A DNA stretch of 64,000 nt from Maniola hyperantus (Eukaryota; Arthropoda; Insecta; Lepidoptera; Nymphalidae). This document shows, in pieces, positions 33,423 to 45,105 of this stretch (its first letter is position 1; every line of letters starts with the position of its first letter). The notes under the pieces are model-generated. The model had not been told where the DNA came from and searched no databases. It saw only the letters and a list, made by a program, of their open reading frames with translations. Both the position numbers and the translations under genes were made by a program. The stretch spans positions 7,130,001 through 7,194,000 of the forward strand of contig NC_048536.1 in NCBI RefSeq assembly GCF_902806685.2. Reading direction: 5' to 3'.

Positions 33423-36400
33423 ACGCTCCGAAGCTCTTAACGCGTACTCTACCGAGATCCTTTCTCTAACGAAGACATTCACATTTCTTGTATATAAAAC
33501 GTAGTAGCCGGGCCATCGACGGTGGATTAAAGGGAGCAAATTGCAGCGCAGCCTGTTACATGGTAGGAGTCGTACCAAACAAGTTGTGCACTCATACCGG
33601 CGCGGTATATGAAACGCAAATTCGAACGGTAATCCCTTTAGTTCGCAATAGGCTGACCGCTTCGGGTACTACGCCAACAAAATCTATTAAGTTCGCCAGC
33701 TCTCGCCATCGTAGCGTACCATAATGCAGGCATTGTAGCGTCGACACGGTCTGCGACTAAATATTTGGTTATAGTCTACAAGCGCTGATTACCACACGCA
33801 CAATATCCAACAAATTGGATAATACACTTAAAATACAATCGCGCTATGAATGCGCCGTAATCTAGTGATGCGGTTGCCGATGAGCATATTAATTTGTCGC
33901 GGGGATAGGATTAGAGAGGTGAAGCGCGCGGGGCGAGGGGCTTATACACGCTTCTATACAATGTACAGTGTTACCTCTCGTAAAACGATTATTTCCATGT
34001 TCATCATAATATGCAGTATTTGTTTTCTTAAATATATAAAAAGAAAACTCTTGACTCCTCATTGCCCAACCTGAACCCTTGAACGTAGAAAGCTAAAAAA
34101 ATTGCACAGAGATTCCCTAATCTTCAACAATATCGATAATTCGATATGAATGAACTGTAATGCCTAATGCACCTAATTATCAAGAGCACTACTTCTTTAC
34201 TACGAGTACTCGACAGGTCGAAATGCACAGCCCCAACGCTGCAGGTTACGTGAGGGTTTGCGGGGCGTCCCCCGGCCTCATACCCCGGTTGCCATCTCGA
34301 CTTGTCGTGTACTTTACCTGTCTCAACTTTCAAAGTGTCAGCAAACATAACCTCGCTCCATCGATGGAATTAGTGCGCACTGTTTCCGATACTGCGGATG
34401 CAAGCAATATTTTGCACTTTGACAGTAAGATTGCAGCAACCCGCGTCGCGCCATCGACTACGTCTCTCAACTTTCGAGTGTCGGCGTCGCTGTGCCGTGT
34501 TTCGCCTCGAGAAAACTTTTCAACTGCGATTTAGCTTTATTGTCTTGGTATGCAACGTCTTTCGGCCTTTGAATACTCCGTTGTTTTAGTATAACTATGT
34601 ACGGTAGATATCTAAACGCTCAATAAAATATTGTGAAGTTTACACGTTTCGCAATTTATACCTGCTACTGGAATTTCACAATTCAAATTACCTACTCCGC
34701 AAAAACCTCTTGTTTTATCAAGCTATGCAAATGGGCTTACCTATCTACTAAATTAGTGTATTAATGTAAATGTCTTTGTCATGAAATATTGAAATTGGTG
34801 TATTGAAGTAAGAAGTCTAAAAGGAAGAAGTTAGAAGGTATATTTTAGATGAATCGGGACGTTGTTTAATTTATACTATGAGAATTGATGTTCTAGTAAA
34901 AAGCAGATGAACAATCAGAGATCATAAAATTGCATAAACTATGTAGATACTTTAGCTGCTAGTTAAAACAAGTTGCGGTTATCTACTAGTCTAATAATAA
35001 GTATTAGGTATTGCGATAAACACCGGTACATTCTGTAGTTGTTAAAGGGCTTTATCTCTTAGCAACTACAGAGCGACCGTTAAGTGTCTTATGTGCTGAG
35101 ATATAACTACTGGTTTTTCTTTAAAAGCTCCGCCCTTTGACAGCTCTTCACACTCCTCCCTTTGCTTTTTTCTGTACATCGCTCGTGAATAGAATGTGAG
35201 TGCTTGTGTGAATTATGGCGTATATGATTCGATGCTCGTCTTTGTGTTCCAAGAACGTTCGCTTAGAATACGTTACGACTTACGATTAACGAAAGCGCAC
35301 ACAATATATTTGCGAGATAGAAAAGTTAAAAAGTTTCTAGATCTATGTGTATTTTTTTTTATCGAGTTTCAACCTTATTTGGTTTGTCTTGATGTACCTA
35401 GTCTAACTTAGAATGATAATGATGGGATGACAGTTATTTATCTCATACTCCTAATTAGTAATTTTTGTGCTCCTGTAGTTTCTTTAAATGTGAAGCTTTA
35501 TAGTAACAATGGATTATTAGTACCTACTGTGAACTGTTTTTTTTCTAATGTATTTCATTATTCTACTAAATTCACACGAACTGGAAAAAAACTCGTTGCC
35601 TCTTGCTGACAGACGAACTTTTGTATGACTGCGTCAAAGAGTTGTCGAGACTTTAAACATTTTATGGAGATCGCTTCTGAGAAAATGAAAAAGTCAACAA
35701 GAAAAGCTCCATCTGCTAGTACCTACCTACCCATGTCAAGTTAAATCGAAATTTTGCCGCGGACACCTCAAGTCAACTTGCAACTCACTTTTGATGTATA
35801 GCTGTTTTTGTTTATTTTGGAACCTTGTAAACATCACACTCGGAAAAGTTTCGGGTCTACTGCCAGCCTGTTATATAAGCCTGAAGGCTGAAATACACAA
35901 AACACACGACGCCATGCAGTGCGGTGCGTCGAAAACGTTTCGAATGCGGCTCCTAGAAGCTTGTAATACATTATGAAAGCGATGACATTGCGATTCGCTT
36001 GCGAAACTCGGGTACGTAGTACCTACTTAAGCGTGCTTTTGACAGTTCCTTTTATTTCAAATCACGCAAGCGTACGCGCGCATTTTGTTTGACGTCACGC
36101 CGTACAGCTGGTTGACTTTGCGCGTTTTGTTTCTTTTATTCTTTAAAGACATACGTGAAAAGTTTATATAGCTCGTAACGTAAGTGCGCACAAACTGAAT
36201 CTTGCTTAGGTACACGGCGCCAACCTCATGAACAGCGTAGATAAGCTAAATTTATATCTTTAGTTGGACAAATTTGCTACAGACGATTTTAGTGAGGACG
36301 TCGTTTGCTAGTGGGTATTTGCACAGACTATGAATGTTGTGCTCTTTGTTGATAAGGCAAGCTTAAGATTTTCATGTTAACTTTGCTTTCTCAATAAAGT

Positions 36401-36540
36401 TACAACATGGAAATCTTTTGAATTTCTTGTATAGTACGGTCTACTTAATAAATAGTGTGTAACTTTTATTTAACTAACAAATACAACCATCCATTTATCA
36501 TAACACATAACGTAGATGTATCATATCTAAATTAATTGGA
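33423..36540. other. Intronic DNA with a small MITE, otherwise nothing recognised
   Basis: Apart from the fold-back element at 34211-34307 this is unique-looking. Open frames at 33488-33724 and 34160-34534 lack family features; the latter overlaps the MITE. Confidence 0.5.
34211..34307. mobile_element. Fold-back MITE family F5, 97 bp copy
   Basis: It starts CGACAGGTCGAAATGCA and ends TTGCCATCTCGACTTGTCG, imperfect inverted ends. The interior GCGGGGCGTCCCCCGGCCTCA matches, inverted, the copy at 50319-50442. Non-coding. Confidence 0.7.
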
Positions 36541-36544
36541 GTAA

Positions 36545-36613
36545 TGTTTGTCCTTTACAGGTAACTACCAGCCGTTATCATTAGCGTGAGATCGTACTCA
36601 AGAGGCGGTAAGT
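36545..36613 (+). promoter_or_regulatory. Candidate recursive-splicing ratchet point 3 with 47-nt downstream cryptic exon
   Basis: GTTTGTCCTTTACAG (AG at 36559-36560) runs straight into GTAACT. A second, better donor GCG|GTAAGT lies at 36608, bounding a possible 47-nt exon (36561-36607). Ratchet sites with a nearby downstream donor are known as recursive-splice exons. Alternatively it is an ordinary small alternative exon; 47 nt is not a multiple of three. Confidence 0.4.
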
Positions 36614-37729
36614 GCGTTGTCAGTCCGTCTTGTAGGGTTTTATGTAAATGGCCACCCACACCGATAAAGCAGCCTTTACCCGTGCATGGCTCATTTGCAT
36701 TCATGGGCTCGGCACCGTATCGTAACCCTTGCTCGGCCGGCCGCCGCTGCAGGCTCATCCGCCCCGCGCGGCGTAAAACTACGGCCTTGCCTTTTGCAAA
36801 ATAATTTACGACGGCCCATGTTATATGTCCAGGACACGATATGAGTTTGCCGATGAAGAGCGTGAGGTCGCAGCGTTGTCGTTCGATTTACATATTATAT
36901 TAAACTCGCCGGCGTCGGAGCCTCGATTCCGCGTCGCCACCGGCCGTTACGCTCCAACTTTTCTCAATTTTTCCGCCCATAAAACGCCCAAAAAGAAAGT
37001 TCCTCCGCCCGTCGCGTGAGGTCGAGTGTAAATACACTTTTTATAATGTACTTAGTCACTGTCGCCCTCCGAAACAAGACTTCTTTAATAAGGGGCTCGT
37101 TTCATTTTTACTTTTCTAAAAATTAAATAAACCTTAAAAGTTAACATAATAATTTGCGTGGGTAATTTACTTTGGTAAACCAACAATAGATATTTTATAA
37201 GCATTCAAGTGATCTTTGTCAAAGTATTTTTAATTGGTGGTAAATATTTCCCTACTTATACTAGTCTTAAACTTCATCTCAATATGATCTCATCTCAATA
37301 TAAAGAAAAGTCCCAACTCACTGACTGTCTCATCAAGCCCAGACCCAAAAATTCTTGGACCTAGAAGACTGAAATGCAAGAGGATGTAGATAAGGAAGGA
37401 GGATTTATCGAGATTCCCTCGGAATATTACATAAATAGGATTTATATTTTCGCCAAGCGAAACCGCGGGCGTTGGGTGTTAGTTAGAATTTAAACAAATA
37501 TATACCTTATACTTATAGCTTACTTTATCAACTTCATATTTAAACACCACATGGATACACTGACCCGGCAAACGGAAGTGTTTGAATATTGTGGATTATA
37601 CTAATCATTAAACTAGTGTTTGTACAGCTATCAAACTAGCATTTCGGTAACATAAATCATCGACTGAGAATCATTTCAATAAAATCAGACTTATACTTTT
37701 ATTAACTCAAATTATTATTAGGTATGATT
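36614..37729. other. Intronic DNA with GC-rich islands 36650-36790 and 36900-37025
   Basis: Both islands directly follow the candidate ratchet point. They carry open frames in several overlapping phases, which looks like composition rather than coding. 'ttttcgccaagcgaaaccgc' near 37450 is a small Helitron-like tail fragment. Confidence 0.4.
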
Positions 37730-37995
37730 CTTCATGATCAACCATCACCGGCTCACTATTGAGCACCTCTCAGAATAAGAAGGGGCCGTAGTCAACCACG
37801 CTGGCCAAGTGCAGATTGGCAAATTTCACATACCCTATAGAACAAAACTCTCAGGCATGCAGGTTTCTTCACGATTTCCTTAATCGTTTAAACAACTGGT
37901 ATTTAATTGGTTTAAACGCACAACTCCGAAAAGTTAAAGGTGCATGCCCGGGGTCGAACCCGGTTCCCCACTTAACCACTGGGCTATCATGACTT
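37730..37995 (-). mobile_element. tRNA-derived SINE, family B
   Basis: On the - strand the tRNA-like head reads TGATAGCCCAGTGGTTAAGT with box B GGGTTCGACCCCGG, then 'cctttaacttttcggagttg', 'cgtgaagaaacctgcatgcc' and 'tgcacttggccagcgtggtt', ending near CGGTGATGGTTGATCATGAA. It is colinear with 52749-53088 (+) and the head part at 46336-46502 (-). This SINE pattern is common in Lepidoptera. Confidence 0.82.
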
Positions 37996-38090
37996 TATCA
38001 TTATTCATCATTGAATGATCGTTATTGGTTATCATATATGTATTTAATCATAAAATTTAGTACTTATTACTTTTATTTTATATGATAAAC

Positions 38091-38273
38091 TAGCTGACCC
38101 GGCGAATTTCGTACCGCCTAACAGTCGATTCTAATTTTTTAAATTTTTCTCTCCATAAGAACCATCCTCGTACTTCAAGGAATATTATAAAAAAAGAATT
38201 AGCGAAATCGGTTCAGCTGTTCTCGAGATTTGCGATCAGCAACACATTCAGCGATTAATTTTTATATATAGAG
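38091..38273 (-). repeat. Dispersed repeat C, copy 2
   Basis: It starts TAGCTGACCCGGCGAATTTC and is colinear with 21080-21255 along its length with few changes, ending TTTATATATAGAG. Confidence 0.78.
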
Positions 38274-38761
38274 ATGAGTTTTTTCCGTGGTCCCAAAAAG
38301 ACAAGTCATTAGGTTGTACGAGAATATCAAAATTAGATTAAATTATGATACAACTATTAGGTAGGTAGGTAATTTAGTACATCGTTTACGTTTTTCCGAG
38401 AAAATCCGATTATTTAACTACGAGAATTGCAGCACAAAATGTAATATTTATCAATGCGGATGCCTCCCGAAGTTTAATGTTTTTATGGATGCGATGGAGG
38501 TAAACTTATTTTCGAAAATAGCATTAAAGTTAAAACAGACCTATTTACCTAAATGATTTTAATAACATAAATACATCTTTGCGTTTATTACTAGACTCTT
38601 GTTCGACTTGAATATTATATTAAAGGTACGCCGGGAAGTAAGCAATAAAGTAAACAAAAGCATAATATGAAACAACATTGTTCACGTGGGTGAGAGCTAA
38701 TCCGTGCATTATCAAATAACACTTGTTCCTATAATATAAAGTAGAGTTTACTACAGTTAAG
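38274..38761. other. Intronic AT-rich DNA, nothing recognised
   Basis: No supported feature. Confidence 0.55.
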
Positions 38762-38851
38762 TATCATCATCATCAACCGATAGACGTCCACTGCTGGGTA
38801 TAGGTCTCTTGTAGGGACTTCCACACGCCACGGTCTTGCGCCGTCTGAACA
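38762..38851 (-). mobile_element. RTE-type LINE 3' end (truncated)
   Basis: As reverse complement it encodes the RTE C-terminal pattern with AQDRGVWKSL.E and finishes in the ATGATGATGATAC tail; on the + strand 'atcatcatcatcaaccgata', 'gacgtccactgctgg', 'taggtctcttgtagggactt' and 'ccacacgccacggtcttgcg' are diagnostic. Only the last 90 bp are present. Confidence 0.8.
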
Positions 38852-39047
38852 GTAGGTATGTAGATCTTGAAATAAACCAAACAATAAATATCGTAGAATT
38901 TTTATCTTGCGTCGGTTTCTTGCCCACGCTATAACCCACTTGTGTAAATTTAACTTCATGACGACCTTCACTCCACTGACAATCACGAAATAAATACTCC
39001 AGTCTGGAATGTGTAATAGTTTTAGTCTGCTTTATGATAAAACTAGC

Positions 39048-39258
39048 GTATGCTTGCAACTTCGTCCGCGTGGACTACACAAATTTCAACCCCCTACTTT
39101 ACCCCCTTAGGGCTTGAATTTTCAAAAATCCTTTCTTAGTTGATGTCTAGGTCATAATAGCCTATCTACATGCCAAATTTCAGTCCGATCCGTCCAGTAG
39201 TTTGAGCGGTGCGTTGATAGATCAGTCTGTCACCTTTTCCTTTTATACTTATACCTAT
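39048..39258 (-). repeat. Lep1/Helitron-like repeat variant B, good copy
   Basis: 'caacttcgtccgcgtggact' is followed by 'tttacccccttagggcttga', 'atgccaaatttcagtccgat', 'ccgtccagtagtttgagcgg' and 'tgcgttgatagatcagtctg', ending in a short T-rich stretch. Colinear with 44255-44452 in the other orientation. Confidence 0.72.
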
Positions 39259-41449
39259 TTAGATAACAAGTAAAACAGAGAGTTAGTGAGACTGTAATGT
39301 TCAGAAATAAATTTTGTGGTAGACCTACAGTCTACACCTTAGGGATATTATATTGTATGTGAACATTGATGATTAAAAATGCTAACTATCCGATTAAGAT
39401 TTTACTTAAAGTAATAATTATTATAATTTCCCCTCGAAGTGGACTAGACTCAAACACGGACGGTTCGAAGGACATTGATAATTGATATAAAGCTCGCGTG
39501 ACGTATAGGACGTACCTACTCTAGCTGCCTTCATATTGTATAGTCGCCCCTCTTGTTAAAACTTTCTGAAATTTGACGCACAGCTCTAATTCTTTTATGT
39601 TATTTTTCGTCGCCTCCATTACTTTATCCAAGCGGTGTTGTAGACTTTTCCTCACTGTCCTTGAGAACTGCCAGATATATGAAGTTGAATGTCTTTGTTG
39701 TTTTCGCAGCGCTTCCAAATATAGAGTTAAAGGGATCGTTGCTTTAATTTAGTCTTATTTGCGCGGGGGTAAACGGGGCGAGATGAACAGAGCACTTGAA
39801 GGTCGACTCCATGTCCTGATAGCGTCAATCTAACGCTCAATTAACTGAACGCTATTATCCGATCTGTATCCAGAATCATGGACGGTTTCCGCGCGTCGCC
39901 GTCGCCCCAAGACAAGCGCGCAAACTTTATTAATTAAGCCGTGTCTTATCTCTTGTTAGCACTCATTCTATTATTTGTCTTTTCACCGCTCATTTCCATA
40001 ATTTCATCGGCGAGTAATTAGCTACCACTAAGCGGAGAATTTCTCATTTTGTTTGCATATTTTTGTCAACGTTCAAAAGTCGACTTTTGAAATAAGATGT
40101 AACATAGTTAGGCTAACACTAATACAAGTAAATTGAACCAATCTGCTGAACGACTTGTTTTAGAAGTTTGTTCAGCTATGTAAATATGACCTCAAATAGT
40201 AGTTTGGCTATTGTTTCCGCTTGTATAAGTTGGTTTTTGTTGATGAAATGATGCGTCAGTTTAGGGACGAAGGGGGTGAGGTCGGGTAGACGGGTTCGGC
40301 GGCCACTCTGTCCCCCACTGTGTGTTTAATTAGCTTAATTGACATCGCGAGGCGCGGTGTCCGAGCGTTTGTTTGCGCTATTGTGTTACCGGGTCCGCCG
40401 TCGTACTGCGCCGGTGCCTCTGTTCTGTTGACAACGGCATTGCTTTCCATAATTATTGTATCTTAAAATAGCGTGTTTTTAAAATCTAGGTGGAAATAGG
40501 GATATGCACTTTCCTACCAACCAATATTACCCAATATTACTTGAGATGCTAGCTGTTATCAAAAGAGAATAGGTATAATGTATCCCAGTCTGTTACGCAA
40601 AAAGCCTTGACTGTCAGGCTTAGACCCGTACACATATTTTGTCTAAACGCTGACTCAATGAAGCGTCATGTGGCAAAATTTAGCATACATGGCTACTCGT
40701 TCTGAGTATGCTCTTCCGCCACCCACATGATGTTCAAACATTGAAATTTATTTATTCTGTAAGTGCGCTGCAGGAATTTGCCTCCTACTTTGAACTAGTT
40801 TCGAAATTAAATGTTTGAATAAACTCAGCTTTATGCACTTACCAACGTGTACTGCGATATCAATACCAAATCCTTTTCCCAAATCCGCGATTATTTTTCA
40901 AAAAAAAAAACATTTCACTTAGGACAGTGTCGTGTGTATTTGCGATCGACACCCAGCTGTCCTACATGGTAGTATGACGACGAGTGAATAAACTTTGTAC
41001 TTCTCACTAAACAAATATAATTCTTTAAAAAACTTCTAGAAGTATTTTTCCTCAAAGTTCCAGCGAAAGTACCTACTACAGGAACTTCGCCGACAGTCCC
41101 ATGTTATTGACTTATCTCTCAACTTAGTGAAAGTGTAGTAGGGCAAGTTTACCGATCGGTTCCTGCTAATGAATATCTCCAGCTCTCGTCATATATAGAT
41201 GTGCGATTAATCTCGCCCGCACAAAAGACTTGATTGTTCGGGCCCTCCACATGATCGATCATCCAACTCCAGGAATAAAAATAATAATAAATAATAGGGT
41301 GCCAACGCTATTGTTCAAACAATGCTCGCGTGTCGGGTATAGTTTTAGCTACGGCATAATGTATACGCCATGATAGAATTGTTAATACGAACAGAAATTA
41401 TCTTTGTACAGTACGCGACAGAAAATATTGTATATCGAAAGAAACCATC
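39259..41449. other. Intronic DNA with GC-rich islands around 39740-39930 and 40255-40440
   Basis: No recognised repeats. Island 1 contains 'actttattaattaagccgtg' and island 2 contains 'tttaattagcttaattgaca', both with TTAATTA-type homeodomain cores in CpG-rich context. A - strand open frame (40256-40450) overlaps island 2 but has no family resemblance. These are among the best candidate intronic enhancers in the window. Confidence 0.4.
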
Positions 41450-41573
41450 GACCTTTAGAAAGAGATAGCGGTTTCGTAGAGCGTTGTCTCTGTCGTTGAG
41501 ACCGACAAAACGTCACATTGGTATGAATGACAGAGACAACGCTCTACAAAGCCGAAATCTCATTCTAAAGGTC
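41450..41573. mobile_element. Palindromic MITE, family F3 (124 bp)
   Basis: The first 45 bp (GACCTTTAGAAAGAGATAGC...) and last 45 bp are reverse complements with few mismatches: shared blocks GACCTTTAGAA, GAGAT, CGG and GTAGAGCGTTGTCTCTGTC. The half copy at 12253-12323 corresponds to its left part inverted, and a snippet 'ttgtagagcgctgtctctt' occurs at about 43191. Non-coding. Confidence 0.8.
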
Positions 41574-42664
41574 GTAAGACAAAGTTTCTATAACATAAAA
41601 CCGCTGAAAGCAAATATTACCGGATAAAATCTAATTTAGTATTTTAAATATGTAAACGTTTAAATTCCAATAAAAATAAGGCTGTATTTTACAAAATTCC
41701 CACTGGATAAGAAATAAAGCCGCCGAGCGAAGCTGCGGTCGATCACTAGTTCCAAATATATGGAATATACCTACTTGTAAAAGTTTATAAGTTAATAAAA
41801 ATATATTTTATTCTATTTTATGGGTTCCATATCGCAACTAGACCTCCAACCATCACATACACAATATTTTAAAAATAATATAATACGGAGGATATTTTAT
41901 GGGACCAATTTCTATTGTTTATAACCCTTGCATCGGCCTTTCGCCATACTTCAGACGTTGCCGGTACACCATACAAAGCGTATGAGTCTCGTTCTGCTCA
42001 TAAATAACTTGATATGAACGCTCTAAATCTCATTACGGCAACTGTAATAGCTTCCAAGGCTCCACTGTCGGTTGTGACGGGAATATAAAGCAAGCCTGAT
42101 TTATTCCTCCAAATTAACCGCATCATTGTACAATTTGGCGTAAGAAGAACAATAGCAGTCAGACAGACATGCTGTTTCCACATACTTTAGACCATTAAAT
42201 TGGATAAGGCAGCTAAAACAGAATATTTTTTTATAACTCTGTATTCAATATCACATCACAATTTCAAAAGTCCCTAGACTTGGCTTAACAAACGACACGA
42301 ATATAAATCAAGCCTGGTATTATAATGCTTCAGATTAACCGCATGATTGTGCATTTTTGACTAGACGTTCAATCAGGCAGCCAGGTATGATTGCTTTACA
42401 TAGTAGAACAGCAAATCGAAAGAGACGCTTTCGAAGATTTTTTTAAATGACTTCACAATTTTGGTTAGACATTGCTAGGCGTCTTTTGAAAAATTGAACA
42501 AACATGAACTTTGAAACCGCCGCTGTCTTCGCGGCTGTCGTCGGGAATACTCGATAGCGTAATACCTAAACAAATGGCCTTCTTTGTCCCCTTTTTATTT
42601 CAGTGAGTTATGTCCTTAACATATCTTTATTTAAGTAAGAGTATCATTCTCATATATTGTGCGT
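41574..42664. other. Intronic DNA; strong unpaired 3' splice site at 42603
   Basis: 'tctttgtccccttttt' then ATTTCAG (AG at 42602-42603) is a very good acceptor sequence but is followed by TGAGTT, which would be a stop in one frame. It may be chance or belong to a non-coding or minor exon. A Helitron-like tail scrap 'gccgagcgaagctgcggtcg' lies at about 41722. Confidence 0.4.
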
Positions 42665-42710
42665 GAAGGCGTGAATCACAGGAACGTGCGTTCCTGTGGT
42701 TCACGCTTTC
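42665..42710. repeat. Hairpin: 21-bp inverted repeat with 4-nt loop
   Basis: GCGTGAATCACAGGAAC (42669-42685) and GTTCCTGTGGTTCACGC (42690-42706) are complementary except one base; GAA/TTC extends the stem by three beyond a second mismatch. Loop GTGC. Too tight a loop for a typical animal miRNA precursor. A fold-back remnant or recombination hotspot is possible. Confidence 0.8.
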
Positions 42711-42747
42711 AAACAACGAGTCACTGATAGTAATTATATAATACTAG

Positions 42748-43108
42748 CGGATACCCGGCGTGTACTACTACGATAAAATAACAACTCTAATCCATATTCG
42801 CATTATTGCCTATCTAATGAAACCGATTTGAGGCACATTGGTTGGATGGTTTCAAAGTCTATAACGGATAGGTAGAAACATTTTTGTTTCATATATTAAG
42901 AAGCGACCGGGCGGCCCCAGCATCGCACGGGTATTTAGTTTTTTTGAAAATAACCTAAATAGCCTATGTTACTCAGGAACAATGTAGCTTTGCTGGTGAA
43001 AGAATTTTCAAAAAACGGTTCAGTAGTTCCAGAGACGGTAATCTCTGGAACTACTACTACCGAGAAACAAACTTACAAACTTTACCTCTTTATAATATTA
43101 GTATAGAT
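42748..43108 (-). repeat. Lep1/Helitron-like repeat with internal 14-bp inverted duplication
   Basis: It starts 'ctagcggatacccggcgtgt' and ends 'actttacctctttataatat'. The usual segment AGTAGTTCCAGAGA (43022-43035) is followed after 6 nt by its exact reverse complement (43042-43055), where other copies (51226-51380) simply continue 'gattacc'. An inverted duplication of the priming-like hairpin region has arisen in this copy. Confidence 0.6.
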
Positions 43109-43310
43109 TATGTAAAAAAGAAGTACATATACCTTACATCCGTAATTAAAGTGAAGGCTAACACTTGGTCAAGTTGTAGCGAAACATTTGTAGAGCGCTG
43201 TCTCTTCTACTCACGTGCGTTTTGGATCTTCTGTCTGACTCATCACCTGGTCATGTAATATGTAATATGAACATAACATATCTATAATATAATGTCATTG
43301 GTAAACAGAG

Positions 43311-43505
43311 CATTAATAGCTGAACGGTTAAAGAAGCGGACTGAAATCCGAAAGGTCGCCGGTTCAAACCCCGCCCGTTGCACTATTGCCGCACCTATTT
43401 CTAGCACAAACTTTACGCTTAGTTAGAGGGGAAAGGGGAATATTAGTCATCACAATAACTTTTAGATCATTTGTCATTCAGACATTGTCATGATTAAAAT
43501 AAAAA
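43311..43505 (+). mobile_element. tRNA-derived SINE, family C
   Basis: The tRNA-like head 'atagctgaacggttaaagaa' is followed by CGGACTGAAATCCG (tRNA-Phe-like anticodon stem-loop with GAA) and box B GGTTCAAACCCCG. The body 'tctagcacaaactttacgct', 'tagaggggaaaggggaatat' and 'tagtcat' is a pattern I know from many lepidopteran genomes. It ends in 'catgattaaaataaaa'. Confidence 0.8.
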
Positions 43506-43937
43506 CTCGATCTAATGCTGCAATCAAGACAATCCCCATTCAATTGCTGAGTGGCCAAAGCATCGAAAACAATATAAAGAAACAGAGAGTAGCACCTGCG
43601 CTAGGAAAAGTTTCGTGAGACGGTTGCACTTTTCGCAAGTTTTTTTATTCGTTTCGCTATTCAAGAGACGATCGTTTCCAATCAGAGTCCTTTTAATTGG
43701 CATGGACTGAACTCCGTAAACACGGTGCCGATTCACATCCATCTTTTTCACTTATAATTTTGTAGATTTCCATTACCACTTTAAACAAAGTTTTTAACTG
43801 CTTATAAAGGATAACTCTAAACTTACTGCTTATTTTATAAAGGACGCGACAGCAAGATCTACCGGAGTCCAGGCCGGAGCTAATTGTTCAATTCAAGTGA
43901 ATACTTTGAATTCAATTTAATATCCTCCGCCGTTAGC
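43506..43937. other. Intronic DNA, nothing recognised
   Basis: A 75-codon open frame on the - strand (43524-43751) has no recognisable family; it is probably chance. Confidence 0.5.
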
Positions 43938-44045
43938 CGCTAGCTGCTGGATTCAGGCGGCACAAGACCGTGGCGTGTGAAAGTCCCTATAAGAGACTTA
44001 TGTCCAGCAATGGACGTCTATCGGTGGATGATGATGATGATGATC
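43938..44045 (+). mobile_element. RTE-type LINE 3' end (truncated)
   Basis: 'ctgctggattcaggcggcac', 'aagaccgtggcgtgtgaaag' and 'cagcaatggacgtctatcgg' encode the decayed C-terminus WIQAAQDRGV...; the tail is TGGATGATGATGATGATGAT. It is the sense-strand counterpart of 38762-38851. Confidence 0.82.
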
Positions 44046-44254
44046 CTCACTCTTAAAGTTAATACTTAGATTTTCCTTGTCCTTGAAGAATCCAGGAGGA
44101 CCAAGAACCGTGAGAAGCATAACAACTACAAGTAGTCCATAATCAATTTTTCAAATAGAAAATAAGATAGCGTTGATTTCAAAACTCATAAAAGAACAGT
44201 CATAAAATATCATCACTCATAATATTATATAATCAGAACACATCAGAAAAAGGA

Positions 44255-44452
44255 AAAGCTGACTGATCTATCAACGCACAGCTTATACTACTGGACGGAT
44301 CGGACTGAAATTTGGCACGCAGATAGCTATTATGACGTAGACATCCGCTAAGAAAGGGTTTTTGAAAATACAACCCCTAAGGGGTTAAAATAAGGGTTTG
44401 AAATTTGTGTAGTCCACGCGTACGAAGTCGCAGGAATAAGCTAGTAAAATAT
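44255..44452 (+). repeat. Lep1/Helitron-like repeat variant B
   Basis: 'gactgatctatcaacgcaca', 'actggacggatcggactgaa', 'cgctaagaaagggtttttga' and 'gtccacgcgtacgaagtcgc' are followed by the tail AGGAATAAGCTAGT. Reverse orientation to 39048-39258. Confidence 0.72.
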
Positions 44453-45010
44453 AAGTTACTAAAATATGTAACACAATCGAGTAAGTAGGTAAGTTGATGG
44501 AACTCTCAGCTCTTGTCTGTTTTTGCAGCCCCTGCCTTCCTACTATTTCATCCAAAAAACTTATTCACTATGTTAGCAGATTGTTGTGTAGTATTTTCAA
44601 TCTCTAACAGTATAAAACAAAGTCAAAATTCGCGTTCTTATAACTTATGACTACTTAACTTTTTATGGATTTCAATAATTTCAAGATGAAGGTTTACAAT
44701 TCCTATTAGCACATTTACAATCTATAGAATAGACAGAATTGCGCGCGCTGAGCCGGGGTGATTCAGCTAGTCATATAAAGGTCTATGATTTATATGGAAA
44801 TTTGATGAATTGGATTTAGATCGCATGCTGTGGCAGCGAAACATTAGCGGCGCGAATCGATCCGATCTGTGTTGCCGAACAAAGAGAGATGAAATTTTAA
44901 TGGGTCGCGTCGTTGTCTACCATCGCAGAAGTTGGCCGGTGGGCCGGCGCCAGCATTCGCCTGTATTGTAATGTCGACAGCAGTGCGGAATACTATGTGC
45001 CTGTCTGTAC
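44453..45010. other. Intronic DNA; Helitron-like end near 44735-44775
   Basis: 'gcgcgcgctgagccggggtg' plus 'attcagctagt' is an isolated end of the Helitron-like type. Otherwise nothing recognised. Confidence 0.45.
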
Positions 45011-45092
45011 TAGCTTATGTCCGCGACTTCGTATGCGTGGACCACACAAATTTCAAACACCTTTAGGGATTGAATTTTCAAAAATCCTTTGA
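45011..45092 (-). repeat. Lep1/Helitron-like variant B end, truncated
   Basis: 'ctagcttatgtccgcgactt', 'cgtatgcgtggaccacacaa' and 'gggattgaattttcaaaaat' match the start of 39048-39258, then the similarity stops and an exon-like segment follows (see 45106-45171). Confidence 0.65.
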
Positions 45093-45105
45093 AAGGAATA
45101 CTTAC

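Noticed and set aside
37930..37995. tRNA gene on the - strand
   Set aside because: The tRNA-like sequence is the head of a family B SINE; the same holds at 46430-46500 and 52750-52815.
42580..42603. Very strong acceptor ending ATTTCAG, as a ratchet point or exon start
   Set aside because: It is followed by TGAGTT, not GT, and no convincing exon follows.
43311..43382. tRNA-Phe gene
   Set aside because: It is followed by a SINE body known from Lepidoptera; it is the head of SINE family C.
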